A stretch of DNA of 63,260 nt, from positions 1 to 63,260 of the IMG/VR virus record IMGVR_UViG_3300010883_000025. The stretch is one strand, 5' to 3'. Each line of letters opens with the position of its first letter. Positions within the stretch are counted from its first letter, which is position 1. The DNA is from a virus. Below, piece by piece: positions 57,704 to 63,260 of the stretch. The notes below the pieces were generated by a model. It was not told where the DNA came from and made no database searches. It was given only the letters and a program-made list of their open reading frames with translations. The position numbers and the translations under genes are program-made.

Positions 57704-58374
57704 AAAGAAACGAATTAAAAGAGTATTTCTCTCGAGCCTATAAGGGCCTACTTGTAGAGCAGGACGATCCTTTTGCTACTGACGATGAGGGTGGCGACGA
57801 AGAAGAACCGGCTGATGAAGGTGGAGATGAAGAGGGCGGAGACGACCCATTCGCCGAAGAGGGTGGTGATGACGAAGAGGGCGGTGATGAAGAAGCTGGG
57901 GATGATGAAGAAGCTGAACCAGAAGAAGCTGAACCAGAAGAAGCTGAACCAAAAGCAGAAGAAGAAGATGAAGTCCGGTATGGCAAATCTCTAGATGATC
58001 AGCTTCAAGCTATTTTTATAGACATCGAATCCGACTCCATCAAAAGCGCCAAGGTTCAAGAAGAAACGTACTCTTTAAAGAGGGTGCTCCTTAGAGAGAG
58101 CGAAGATATTACAATCGATGTGGATAGGTTTGCAGCTGAAACAGCAAGGTTAATCTTAAATTTTGATGCATTCTTTAATATAGAAGAATTAATCATGACG
58201 AAAGCCAGAAGCTTTTTACTTGATAAACATGGTGAAGAAATCGCAGATGAAGTTGCAGAACTTCTTGCTACTCGTCATGACATAAAGAAGAAAGAAGACG
58301 TAGCTGCGAAACAAGAAGATTGGGATGAACAAGTTCCTATTGCTGTCGGTGCTACTTCTGGTGGCGGTCCGTGA
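57700..58374 (+). CDS. Acidic repeat protein with capsid-targeting-like N-terminus
   Basis: A 224-residue protein. Residues 1-20 (KRNELKEYFSRAYKGLLVEQ) resemble the leaders of other proteins in the window and end in L-V-E, the T4-type prohead protease motif. Residues 21-90 are extremely acidic (DEGGDEEEPADEGGDEEGGD), including three perfect EEAEP units. Residues 95-224 are a helical domain (QLQAIFIDIESDSIKSAKVQ, FDAFFNIEELIMTKARSF). Composition recalls T4 prohead core proteins gp67/gp68 and internal peptides. A role inside the head is inferred. Confidence 0.6.
   Translation: MKRNELKEYFSRAYKGLLVEQDDPFATDDEGGDEEEPADEGGDEEGGDDPFAEEGGDDEEGGDEEAGDDEEAEPEEAEPEEAEPKAEEEDEVRYGKSLDDQLQAIFIDIESDSIKSAKVQEETYSLKRVLLRESEDITIDVDRFAAETARLILNFDAFFNIEELIMTKARSFLLDKHGEEIADEVAELLATRHDIKKKEDVAAKQEDWDEQVPIAVGATSGGGP
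57907..57951. repeat. Three tandem 15-bp coding repeats
   Basis: Three perfect copies of GAAGAAGCTGAACCA encode (Glu-Glu-Ala-Glu-Pro)x3. Identity at the DNA level points to recent slippage expansion. Confidence 0.9.
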
Positions 58375-58658
58375 GTGATTGGGTTCAGAAGAAATCAGTA
58401 CACTTTAACTTGCTTACAGAGACTCATGCAGAGTTTCGTGTATTGGCTTTTCGAAAGAAATTGTCTATGCAAGAGATTGTCGATGGTTTAATTTCTAGAC
58501 TCGTTAACGGTGACCCATCTTTGGTTAAAATAGTGGATAAAATAGCAGATGAAAAATTAAACAAAGAATTAAGAAAGGTAATAGGTACAGACGCAGAAAG
58601 TGTTTTTGACGCAATCGAGATGTACGACGCAATAAAGGATTCTTCTAAGGAGCAATGA
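58371..58658 (+). CDS. Ribbon-helix-helix-type DNA-binding protein
   Basis: A 95-residue protein starting with GTG at 58371, overlapping the preceding stop. Residues about 8-50 (KKSVHFNLLTETHAEFRVLA, then FRKKLSMQEIVDGLISRLVN) fit the ribbon-helix-helix fold: a beta strand with alternating residues, then two helices with the 'S-x-Q-E' turn. Such dimers bind DNA operators. The remaining part is a charged helical tail. It may be a late regulator or a DNA-associated protein in the head. It is followed one base later by a coiled-coil gene. Confidence 0.7.
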   Translation: MSDWVQKKSVHFNLLTETHAEFRVLAFRKKLSMQEIVDGLISRLVNGDPSLVKIVDKIADEKLNKELRKVIGTDAESVFDAIEMYDAIKDSSKEQ

Positions 58659-58659
58659 T

Positions 58660-58926
58660 ATGTCATGGTGGCCATGGTCAGCAAATAAAAGAGACAAAGA
58701 GTTAGAAGAAGCCAACGCAAGGATCCAGCAACTTGAAAGAGATTATCGCTCCTTGACACTAACACTTCAGAATTTGCAAAGCGCTATTATCGCAATATCA
58801 AGAAATAATGATGTTGTTGCAAACGATGTTAGGAATATTCAAGAGATGGTACACAGCTTCTTACATGAGGTCGACCCATCTCAACTTATGTATGGCTTAA
58901 CTGGCCAGACTAGTGATGATAATTAA
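58660..58926 (+). CDS. Small coiled-coil protein
   Basis: An 88-residue protein with SD AAGGAG. It begins with an aromatic cap (MSWWPWSANK), followed by a long coiled coil (KELEEANARIQQLERDYRSL, then LTLQNLQSAIIAISRNNDVV). No membrane segment or signal peptide. The Trp-rich N-terminus could insert into a membrane surface. It precedes the holin candidate. No family is recognised. Confidence 0.6.
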   Translation: MSWWPWSANKRDKELEEANARIQQLERDYRSLTLTLQNLQSAIIAISRNNDVVANDVRNIQEMVHSFLHEVDPSQLMYGLTGQTSDDN

Positions 58927-58934
58927 CTTCTATA

Positions 58935-58941
58935 ATATTTA
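58935..58941 (+). promoter_or_regulatory. ATATTTA late-promoter-like motif before the holin candidate
   Basis: ATATTTA in TATAATATTTAGTG, 20 bases before the ATG at 58962. A late promoter here would suit a lysis gene. Confidence 0.4.
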
Positions 58942-58961
58942 GTGTTATAATGGAGGCTATG

Positions 58962-59201
58962 ATGGGTGATGACAAAATCGGTATACTGGAAGCAAAAGCT
59001 GCTATTGAAGGCGAAAAGCTTGGCATTATAGATAGAATAGTTGGAAGAATTATCTCAAGAAAGTTCTTTGTGTTTTTGACAGCTACAGGTCTTTTAGCAT
59101 GGGCCAGTCTTGATAGCGAAACGTGGGGAATGATTGCAGTTGTATACATCGGCGGTCAGTCTGTTATTGACGCCGCCATCGCGTGGAGACACGGTAGATA
59201 A
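58962..59201 (+). CDS. Two-TM membrane protein, holin candidate
   Basis: A 79-residue protein. Three nearby ATGs exist (58950, 58959, 58962); the GGAGG SD at 58952-58956 fits 58962 best. After a polar amphipathic N-terminus (EAKAAIEGEKLGIIDRIVGR) there are two membrane segments (FFVFLTATGLLAWASL and WGMIAVVYIGGQSVIDAAIA) with a short polar turn, and a basic end (WRHGR). Size and topology are those of class II holins. Overlap with the next gene, a TM plus coiled-coil protein, supports a lysis pair, although the endolysin lies 20 kb away. Confidence 0.6.
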   Translation: MGDDKIGILEAKAAIEGEKLGIIDRIVGRIISRKFFVFLTATGLLAWASLDSETWGMIAVVYIGGQSVIDAAIAWRHGR

Positions 59202-59602
59202 TGTTAACATGGTTAGCCCTTAAAGCATGGACAGCTACCGTATGGAAGTCCTTTGCTGTATTTTGTAAAGAGCGGTGGGAACTTTTAATAGGCATTCTAG
59301 TAGGGGCATTGGGCATTTTTGCCTTAACAAACAGCTCTCGAGATGCTGCGAAAGCTTTAGAAGAGAAAAATAAGCTTATTGATATTTTAGCAGCCAGCGA
59401 ACAAGAAGCCACCGAAAAAGAACGCGCTGCACTAAAGAAAAATTTAGAAACTTTCTTTAAGTCTAACGAGGCTGCAGAGCTTGAGTTTACGAAAAAAATT
59501 GCGTCTCTTGATGAAGAAAGAAAGAAACGTATAAAAGAAATTTTAACATCAGAGTCACCAGAGGAAGAGATTGCTCGGCGACTTAAGGAATATTTGGGTT
59601 AG
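59201..59602 (+). CDS. Membrane-anchored coiled-coil protein, spanin-like (Rz type) candidate
   Basis: A 133-residue protein whose ATG overlaps the holin-candidate stop (TAATG). Residues about 26-44 (WELLIGILVGALGIFALT) form one membrane segment; residues 50-130 are a continuous charged coiled coil (AKALEEKNKLIDILAASEQE, then KKRIKEILTSESPEEEIARR). An N-terminal anchor and a long coil is the layout of inner-membrane spanins, which link to an outer-membrane partner and fuse the membranes at lysis. No lipoprotein partner is embedded in it. Function is inferred from architecture and neighbour. Confidence 0.55.
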   Translation: MLTWLALKAWTATVWKSFAVFCKERWELLIGILVGALGIFALTNSSRDAAKALEEKNKLIDILAASEQEATEKERAALKKNLETFFKSNEAAELEFTKKIASLDEERKKRIKEILTSESPEEEIARRLKEYLG

Positions 59603-59607
59603 ACCGA

Positions 59608-59614
59608 ATATTTA
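59608..59614 (+). promoter_or_regulatory. ATATTTA late-promoter-like motif
   Basis: ATATTTA lies 33 bases before the ATG at 59648, in the gap after the spanin-like gene. Confidence 0.35.
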
Positions 59615-59647
59615 ATGAAGTACATATCGACCGCTTAGGGGATACAA

Positions 59648-60634
59648 ATGAAAAGAAATAGAACTCTTAAAGAAGTTTTCGGCATCGCAGCTACTACAAA
59701 CAAGTCAGTAAGATTGGGCGGAAACCAGCTCCGAAGTGTAATCTTAAATGAAATTCGGACAGTCTTGAAAGAAGATGCTAGTCCAGCAGATGTCGATGTA
59801 AAGCGTTTTCCGCTTCCTCTTTCATCTGTTGCAAGTGATGTAGAGAAAGCACAAGAGTTAACCAAGTCTGGAGCAGATGACGTTGACAAAGGCGCTGCTG
59901 ATGATGTTATTGGCGTAGGTGGCGCTTCTTTTTCAGTTTCTGATTTGAAGCCTTCACAGTCAAGCATGAATATTGAGAAGGCGTTAAGCATGGCCCTCGG
60001 CATGATCCGAGATGATCAAGCAGGCGGAGACCTTGGTGCATTTATATCAAGTGATAATCATATCATGGATGGTCACCACCGGTGGGTTGCAACAGCGATG
60101 GTCGATCCATCTGCGCAGATTGGTGGTTACGCAGTAGAGTTTCCAGCAGAGCAATTGATACCCGTCCTTAATGCTTTAACAGTCGGTCGCTTCGGTGTCA
60201 CCTCAGGTAAGCCAGCGACTGGCGGCTTTGACCAATTCGAAGAGGGTCCTATCCGCAAGCAGCTGGAAGCGTATCTTCAAAGCGGCGCATACCAGATGGA
60301 TCCCGAAACAGTTCAGACAACAATCGAAAAGTTCACTGACGAAGTGGGTGAAGCAGCTGTGGACGCCGCGGTTACAAAGTTTGTAGATAATCTCGGTTCA
60401 GTCAAGTTTGACCTACCTTCCAGCGCACCAAGCCGCGAGGACATGCCTGTTATTGATGAGCCAGATGTTCCTGCCGCCATTGCTGCTCTATCAGCTGGCG
60501 AGGTTGATGTAAATGAACCTTACGGCTGGGAAGAAGGTGATGAAAAAGAACCTGTCGCTCAAGAGTCCTCACCTACTGATGGTGTTCTAGTTCTTGAACG
60601 CTGGCGTAAGCTTGCAGGTTTACTAGAGGGCTAA
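59648..60634 (+). CDS. ParB-like-motif protein with capsid-targeting-like N-terminus
   Basis: A 328-residue protein. The N-terminal 40 residues are basic (KRNRTLKEVFGIAATTNKSV) and include LRSVILNEIRTVLKED, with two L-x-E motifs of the T4 prohead protease kind. Residues about 137-147 (IMDGHHRWVATAM) contain DGHHRW, the ParB-type nucleotide-binding motif found in ParB N-terminal domains and related phage nucleases. The C-terminus ends in LERWRKLAGLLEG, close to the end of the protein at 54506. If packaged, it would enter the host with the DNA. Enzymatic activity (CTPase or nuclease) is a guess from the motif. Confidence 0.65.
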   Translation: MKRNRTLKEVFGIAATTNKSVRLGGNQLRSVILNEIRTVLKEDASPADVDVKRFPLPLSSVASDVEKAQELTKSGADDVDKGAADDVIGVGGASFSVSDLKPSQSSMNIEKALSMALGMIRDDQAGGDLGAFISSDNHIMDGHHRWVATAMVDPSAQIGGYAVEFPAEQLIPVLNALTVGRFGVTSGKPATGGFDQFEEGPIRKQLEAYLQSGAYQMDPETVQTTIEKFTDEVGEAAVDAAVTKFVDNLGSVKFDLPSSAPSREDMPVIDEPDVPAAIAALSAGEVDVNEPYGWEEGDEKEPVAQESSPTDGVLVLERWRKLAGLLEG

Positions 60635-60651
60635 TCCTCATACAATTTCGT

Positions 60652-61101
60652 ATGAAGGTTTTTAGTACAATACTCACTGCGTGGATCTGCGTATTCTTAA
60701 TATTACACCCAGCTATTTCATACGCTGGAGACCCTGTTCCAATAAAGGAAGGCGATCCTGCACCGTTTGATGGAGTCATACTTACATCTCCCGATGCAGC
60801 TATTCTTTTAGCCACTTTAGAGCAACAGACCCAGCGTTGTCAAGCGAGTATTGATTTAGCTGTTTTAACAGCAATATCTGCGAAGCAATTGGAATTAGAT
60901 ACGTGCAATTCTAATTTTACTATAAGGACAGATCTTTATAACACGCAGCTCACCGGATATCGTGATTATAGCATTTATTTAGAAGAAAGACTTACAAGAC
61001 CAAAGCTGTCATCAGAGTGGGCGTTGGTTATAGGTATTGTTGCTGGTGTTGGAATCACCATCGGCGCGGGCGTTGCAATGAATCAAGCTGCAGGTCAATA
61101 G
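60652..61101 (+). CDS. Exported protein with signal peptide and C-terminal membrane segment
   Basis: A 149-residue protein. Residues 1-26 are a signal peptide (MKVFSTILTAWICVFLILHP, cleavage probably after SYA). The mature part has EGDPAPFDGVILTSPDAA, two Cys, a helical stretch (AKQLELDTCNSNFTIRTDLY) and a C-terminal membrane segment (WALVIGIVAGVGITIGAGVA). The 'G-x-x-APF-x-G' opening is seen in small exported proteins of phages and bacteria. It could be a spanin-like or superinfection-related membrane protein; the sequence does not decide. No SD is obvious. Confidence 0.6.
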   Translation: MKVFSTILTAWICVFLILHPAISYAGDPVPIKEGDPAPFDGVILTSPDAAILLATLEQQTQRCQASIDLAVLTAISAKQLELDTCNSNFTIRTDLYNTQLTGYRDYSIYLEERLTRPKLSSEWALVIGIVAGVGITIGAGVAMNQAAGQ

Positions 61102-61121
61102 AAAAACTACTGATCTTCTTC

Positions 61122-61128
61122 ATATTTA
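61122..61128 (+). promoter_or_regulatory. ATATTTA late-promoter-like motif
   Basis: ATATTTA preceded by CTTC, the same context as at 221, lies 18 bases before the ATG at 61147. Confidence 0.4.
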
Positions 61129-61146
61129 GTAGGTGAGGTGGTAACA

Positions 61147-62178
61147 ATGATTAACAAGAATTTTGGAAACTTAAGAGCTCAAGCAAGAAAGTTGCTTTTT
61201 GAGCAGGCTTCCGGATATCCAGCGTTCAGTGGTTCAAGCTGGGCTGATGGTGAGCGGGCGGGTACCCAATTTGTGGATGACGGGCCAGAAGAAGAAGATC
61301 CAATGGATATGCCAATAAGTCCAGCGCCACAAATGGCGACTCAATTAAGCGAAGATGAGCCGCCAATTGACGACCCTAAATACTCTCCCGTAAATACTCA
61401 GGATCTTGCTCGCGCTCTTTATGCGCTGGCGCACAAATTACCTAATGATGCTAAGATAGCTGGTAAGACTTACGAAAAATTCAAAAAGTTTGTCGACGAT
61501 CATGAGGTTCTCAGCGTACAGGTTAATGATCAAGGTGGAATGAATGAACCTGAAGAGGTTCAGGAAGCTCGTGAACATATTAGAAACCAATTACTAGTAC
61601 AGCTAATGGGCGAAGGTAGCTGGGATGAGTTTGAGCTTCTTACTCATCCTGACGATGAGGAAGAGGAAGACTACCGTGGCCCATCCGAGGATGATCTTGA
61701 AGCTGTAAAGAGAGGCGATCCTACCGCCGGTGAGGTTACTCTAGCGCAGGTCGCTCAAGAAATGGGACTAAGCACAAGCGGAGTTAAAAAATTGGAGGCG
61801 GATGCACTCAAGCATTTCCGACTGATATATGATGATTTCCCCGACGACATGGATAAAATAAGCGATTTTGCATTACAGTTCTTTGCAAATGCTTTATTAG
61901 AATTAGATGCTATTAACGAACAAGATGCAGATGAATTAAAAAATGCCGGAGCTGCAGCTAAAGCTTGGCCTCCGTTGAGATATTTTATATGGGACGGATT
62001 CCTGACGAATGTCTATAATAAGATGGTTCGAGATGCTAAGAAGCAGGGTCTGGATCCAGCTAAAGAATTAAAAGAGCTTACTCCGGGACTCTACGCTCGA
62101 GCAAAGACATATTTCGATGGATTACCTCATAGTAAGTTAATGCAAGGTGTCGTCGCCGCAATGAACGTAGAACACTAA
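61147..62178 (+). CDS. Putative internal protein with sigma-region-4-like helix-turn-helix
   Basis: A 343-residue protein. ATG 61147 is preferred to GTG 61138, which lies in the SD region (AGGTGAGGTGG). Residues 1-22 (NLRAQARKLLFEQ) match the capsid-targeting-like leaders and end in L-F-E. Residues 25-80 are acidic and disordered. Residues about 195-227 (EVTLAQVAQEMGLSTSGVKK, then LEADALKHFR) follow the sigma70 region 4 pattern (T-x-x-x-[IV]-A, GLS-x-x-x-V, A-L-x-x-[LF]-R), which binds the -35 element and the beta flap. The remaining part is helical. If packaged, it could redirect host RNA polymerase on entry; alternatively it is an unusual late sigma-like factor. Confidence 0.65.
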   Translation: MINKNFGNLRAQARKLLFEQASGYPAFSGSSWADGERAGTQFVDDGPEEEDPMDMPISPAPQMATQLSEDEPPIDDPKYSPVNTQDLARALYALAHKLPNDAKIAGKTYEKFKKFVDDHEVLSVQVNDQGGMNEPEEVQEAREHIRNQLLVQLMGEGSWDEFELLTHPDDEEEEDYRGPSEDDLEAVKRGDPTAGEVTLAQVAQEMGLSTSGVKKLEADALKHFRLIYDDFPDDMDKISDFALQFFANALLELDAINEQDADELKNAGAAAKAWPPLRYFIWDGFLTNVYNKMVRDAKKQGLDPAKELKELTPGLYARAKTYFDGLPHSKLMQGVVAAMNVEH

Positions 62179-62193
62179 TTTAGAGAGTGGATA

Positions 62194-62592
62194 ATGATGC
62201 TTCGGTCTGTTATGAAGAATTACTTAAATGAGGAAAAGACATCTGGCTCTGAGCAAGGTGTTTTCGGTCTGATCAGAGAATCCTCTGCAGAAGTGCCAAT
62301 AGCGGTAGATAAAAGCACATGGGGAACGCTACAGCAGCCAGAGCGTCTTATAAAGAAATTTTCATTTGAAGATGTTGAGACTCGTAACTGGTTTATTAAG
62401 GAGCTGATTGAAGATGAGGCTCAATCTGGTCATCATGGAAATATTCTTATTGGGGGTATGGAGATCACGATTGAGGTTTGGACGCATGATGTAAATGCTG
62501 TAACTGAACTTGATCTTGAGTACGCTGCCCGTTGCGACGATATCTTTAATGATGTTGGCTTGCTTGGAGGATGCGGATATGGCTACCGATAA
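62194..62592 (+). CDS. Pterin-carbinolamine-dehydratase-like protein with capsid-targeting-like N-terminus
   Basis: A 132-residue protein (ATG at 62194 or 62197). Residues 1-15 (MMLRSVMKNYLNEE) resemble the other leaders and end in L-N-E. Residues about 50-120 follow the PCD/DCoH fold: LIKKFSFEDVETRNWFIKEL, then EAQSGHHGNILIGG with the paired His, IEVWTHDVNAVTELDLEYAA with the THD and final Asp. The usual Pro after the two His is Gly, so catalysis is uncertain. Relatives also act as structural or transcription cofactors. Its last 14 bases overlap the next gene. Confidence 0.65.
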   Translation: MMLRSVMKNYLNEEKTSGSEQGVFGLIRESSAEVPIAVDKSTWGTLQQPERLIKKFSFEDVETRNWFIKELIEDEAQSGHHGNILIGGMEITIEVWTHDVNAVTELDLEYAARCDDIFNDVGLLGGCGYGYR

Positions 62593-63046
62593 CGAGTCGA
62601 ATATGAAGGTTATTAATGAAGTGTATGAGCAAATGCTTACTTCTGATAATTTAATAATGTCAAATGAGTTAGAGGAAAGAATAAGACCTATGATCCCTGA
62701 TGGTCTCCTTGCTAGCAGCACTGCTGATAGCCATGAGCTTTATATATCTAGCTCAGATGATGCTATGTCAATAGCTAATATATCTGGGTCATTACACACG
62801 ATAAGTCAGTCTAGTATTAACGAAATGGCAGTGTCCTTTGAGATAACAAACATAACTCAAGAGATACTCAAGAAAATATATTTTGCCATGGCTTGTAGCA
62901 AAAAGGTTAACCTTAAGTTAATCGGAATGGGTGGTTTTGCATGTGAGAATGCCAGAATTAAGAAATGGGATCTTACAAAAGTCGCTCCCCACCAACTTTT
63001 ACTTAGCTTAACATTCGGAGGAAACGATGTCAGCGTCACATTTTGA
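62579..63046 (+). CDS. Hypothetical protein
   Basis: A 155-residue protein. ATG 62579 is chosen for its GGAGG SD (62566-62570); upstream in-frame starts lie deep in the preceding gene. The first half is acidic and helical (MKVINEVYEQMLTSDNLIMS), the second has alternating strands (INEMAVSFEITNI, KKVNLKLIGMGGFACENARI and a final FGGNDVSVTF). No family is recognised. It overlaps both neighbours, so it is part of the same putative internal-protein operon. Confidence 0.6.
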   Translation: MATDNESNMKVINEVYEQMLTSDNLIMSNELEERIRPMIPDGLLASSTADSHELYISSSDDAMSIANISGSLHTISQSSINEMAVSFEITNITQEILKKIYFAMACSKKVNLKLIGMGGFACENARIKKWDLTKVAPHQLLLSLTFGGNDVSVTF

Positions 63047-63212
63047 TAAATTTATGAAAGATATTGAGCAGAAACAAGCTCGTGAAAAGAAAGCAATGGA
63101 GACCGTAAACAAAGATGAAGAAAATCATCTTCAGCGTCTACGGGTCCAGAGATACACAGAGCGCTGGCAAAATTCTATACGCTGGACCCCACGAGGCAAA
63201 AATGATAATTGA
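63027..63212 (+). CDS. Small basic protein
   Basis: A 61-residue, highly charged protein (FDKFMKDIEQKQAREKKAME, then RLRVQRYTERWQNSIRWTPR), rich in Lys, Arg and Gln, with a good SD (GGAGG). It overlaps the preceding gene by 20 bases and the next by 11. It is probably helical and may bind DNA or RNA. No family is recognised. Confidence 0.55.
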   Translation: MSASHFDKFMKDIEQKQAREKKAMETVNKDEENHLQRLRVQRYTERWQNSIRWTPRGKNDN

Positions 63213-63260
63213 TTTTATGAAAGTAGCGAATGACATCGCTGCGAAGATCCTCCAAGAAGA
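63202..63260 (+). CDS. Start of a further protein with capsid-targeting-like N-terminus (partial)
   Basis: The frame starts at ATG 63202 (or 63217) and is cut off by the window end after 19 codons (MIIDFMKVANDIAAKILQE). KVANDIAAKILQE again gives a basic, hydrophobic helix ending in L-Q-E, as in at least six other genes here. Only the leader is visible, so nothing can be said about the mature protein. Confidence 0.5.
   Translation, partial: MIIDFMKVANDIAAKILQE

Noticed and set aside
57738-57986. Ser/Pro-rich antisense frame and Met/Lys-rich +1 frame over the acidic repeats
   Set aside because: By-products of GAA/GAT repeats in the real gene at 57700.

Overview
The window is one dense, single-strand (+) stretch of a large tailed phage with a contractile tail (myovirus). 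The head, neck, sheath, tube and baseplate genes are of the T4 type: a gp23-like capsid C-terminus, gp13/14/15-like neck and terminator proteins, gp18-like sheath, gp19-like tube and a gp26-like baseplate/chaperone family protein. Replication and recombination genes are a mixture of T4-like (gp32-type SSB) and bacterial-like (RecA, DnaB, family C DNA polymerase). I see no tRNA, integrase, insertion sequence or CRISPR array. Consensus sigma70-type promoters (TTGAAA/C, 17-bp spacer, TATAAT) stand before several replication and metabolic genes, so the host is a bacterium whose housekeeping polymerase the phage uses early. The auxiliary genes (Fe-S assembly, glutamine synthetase, B12-type ribonucleotide reductase) resemble those of aquatic phages, but the host cannot be named from this sequence.

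Layout. 0-26.4 kb: virion module. It holds the end of the major capsid gene, two tandem decoration-like paralogs, a small coiled-coil protein, neck proteins, two tandem giant sheath paralogs, the tube, a gp26-like protein with a probable translational frameshift, an 1857-aa tape measure, and three baseplate hub proteins. 26.4-34.9 kb: replication and repair, comprising a short family A DNA polymerase, a DEDDh exonuclease, an IscU-Nfu-IscA Fe-S assembly operon, SSB, RecA, a FEN-type nuclease and a DnaB helicase. 34.9-43.7 kb: metabolism and lysis, comprising class II RNR, a ClpP-like protease, an endolysin, glutamine synthetase, a hotdog thioesterase, ThyX, an all-alpha NTP pyrophosphatase, a J-domain protein and small unknowns. 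43.7-54.4 kb: a DnaE-type polymerase, then a run that looks like a DNA-modification cluster: a thymidylate-synthase-fold enzyme with the Asp signature of dCMP hydroxymethylase, UDP-galactopyranose mutase, a GT-B glycosyltransferase, a nucleotide kinase, a sugar-nucleotide epimerase, a cupin, a DHH phosphoesterase, an MT-A70 methylase and dCMP deaminase. 54.5-63.26 kb: acidic or Ala-rich putative internal virion proteins, a two-TM holin candidate and spanin candidates.

How the genes may work together. ThyX supplies dTMP, while the ThyA-fold enzyme appears devoted to hydroxymethyl-dCMP. With a dCTPase-like enzyme and a sugar pathway, this predicts hypermodified cytosine in the phage DNA. A second theme is a recurring short N-terminal peptide (basic and hydrophobic, ending in L-x-E-[EQD]) on at least seven otherwise unrelated proteins. 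It resembles the capsid-targeting sequence that T4 internal proteins lose to the prohead protease, and suggests a set of proteins packaged and injected with the DNA, including a protein with a sigma-region-4-like helix-turn-helix. A recurrent ATA[T/G]TTA motif lies just upstream of virion and putative internal-protein genes and is a candidate late promoter. The most unusual items are the frameshift before the tape measure gene, the Fe-S operon, two unrelated DNA polymerases, two giant sheath proteins, and the modification cluster.
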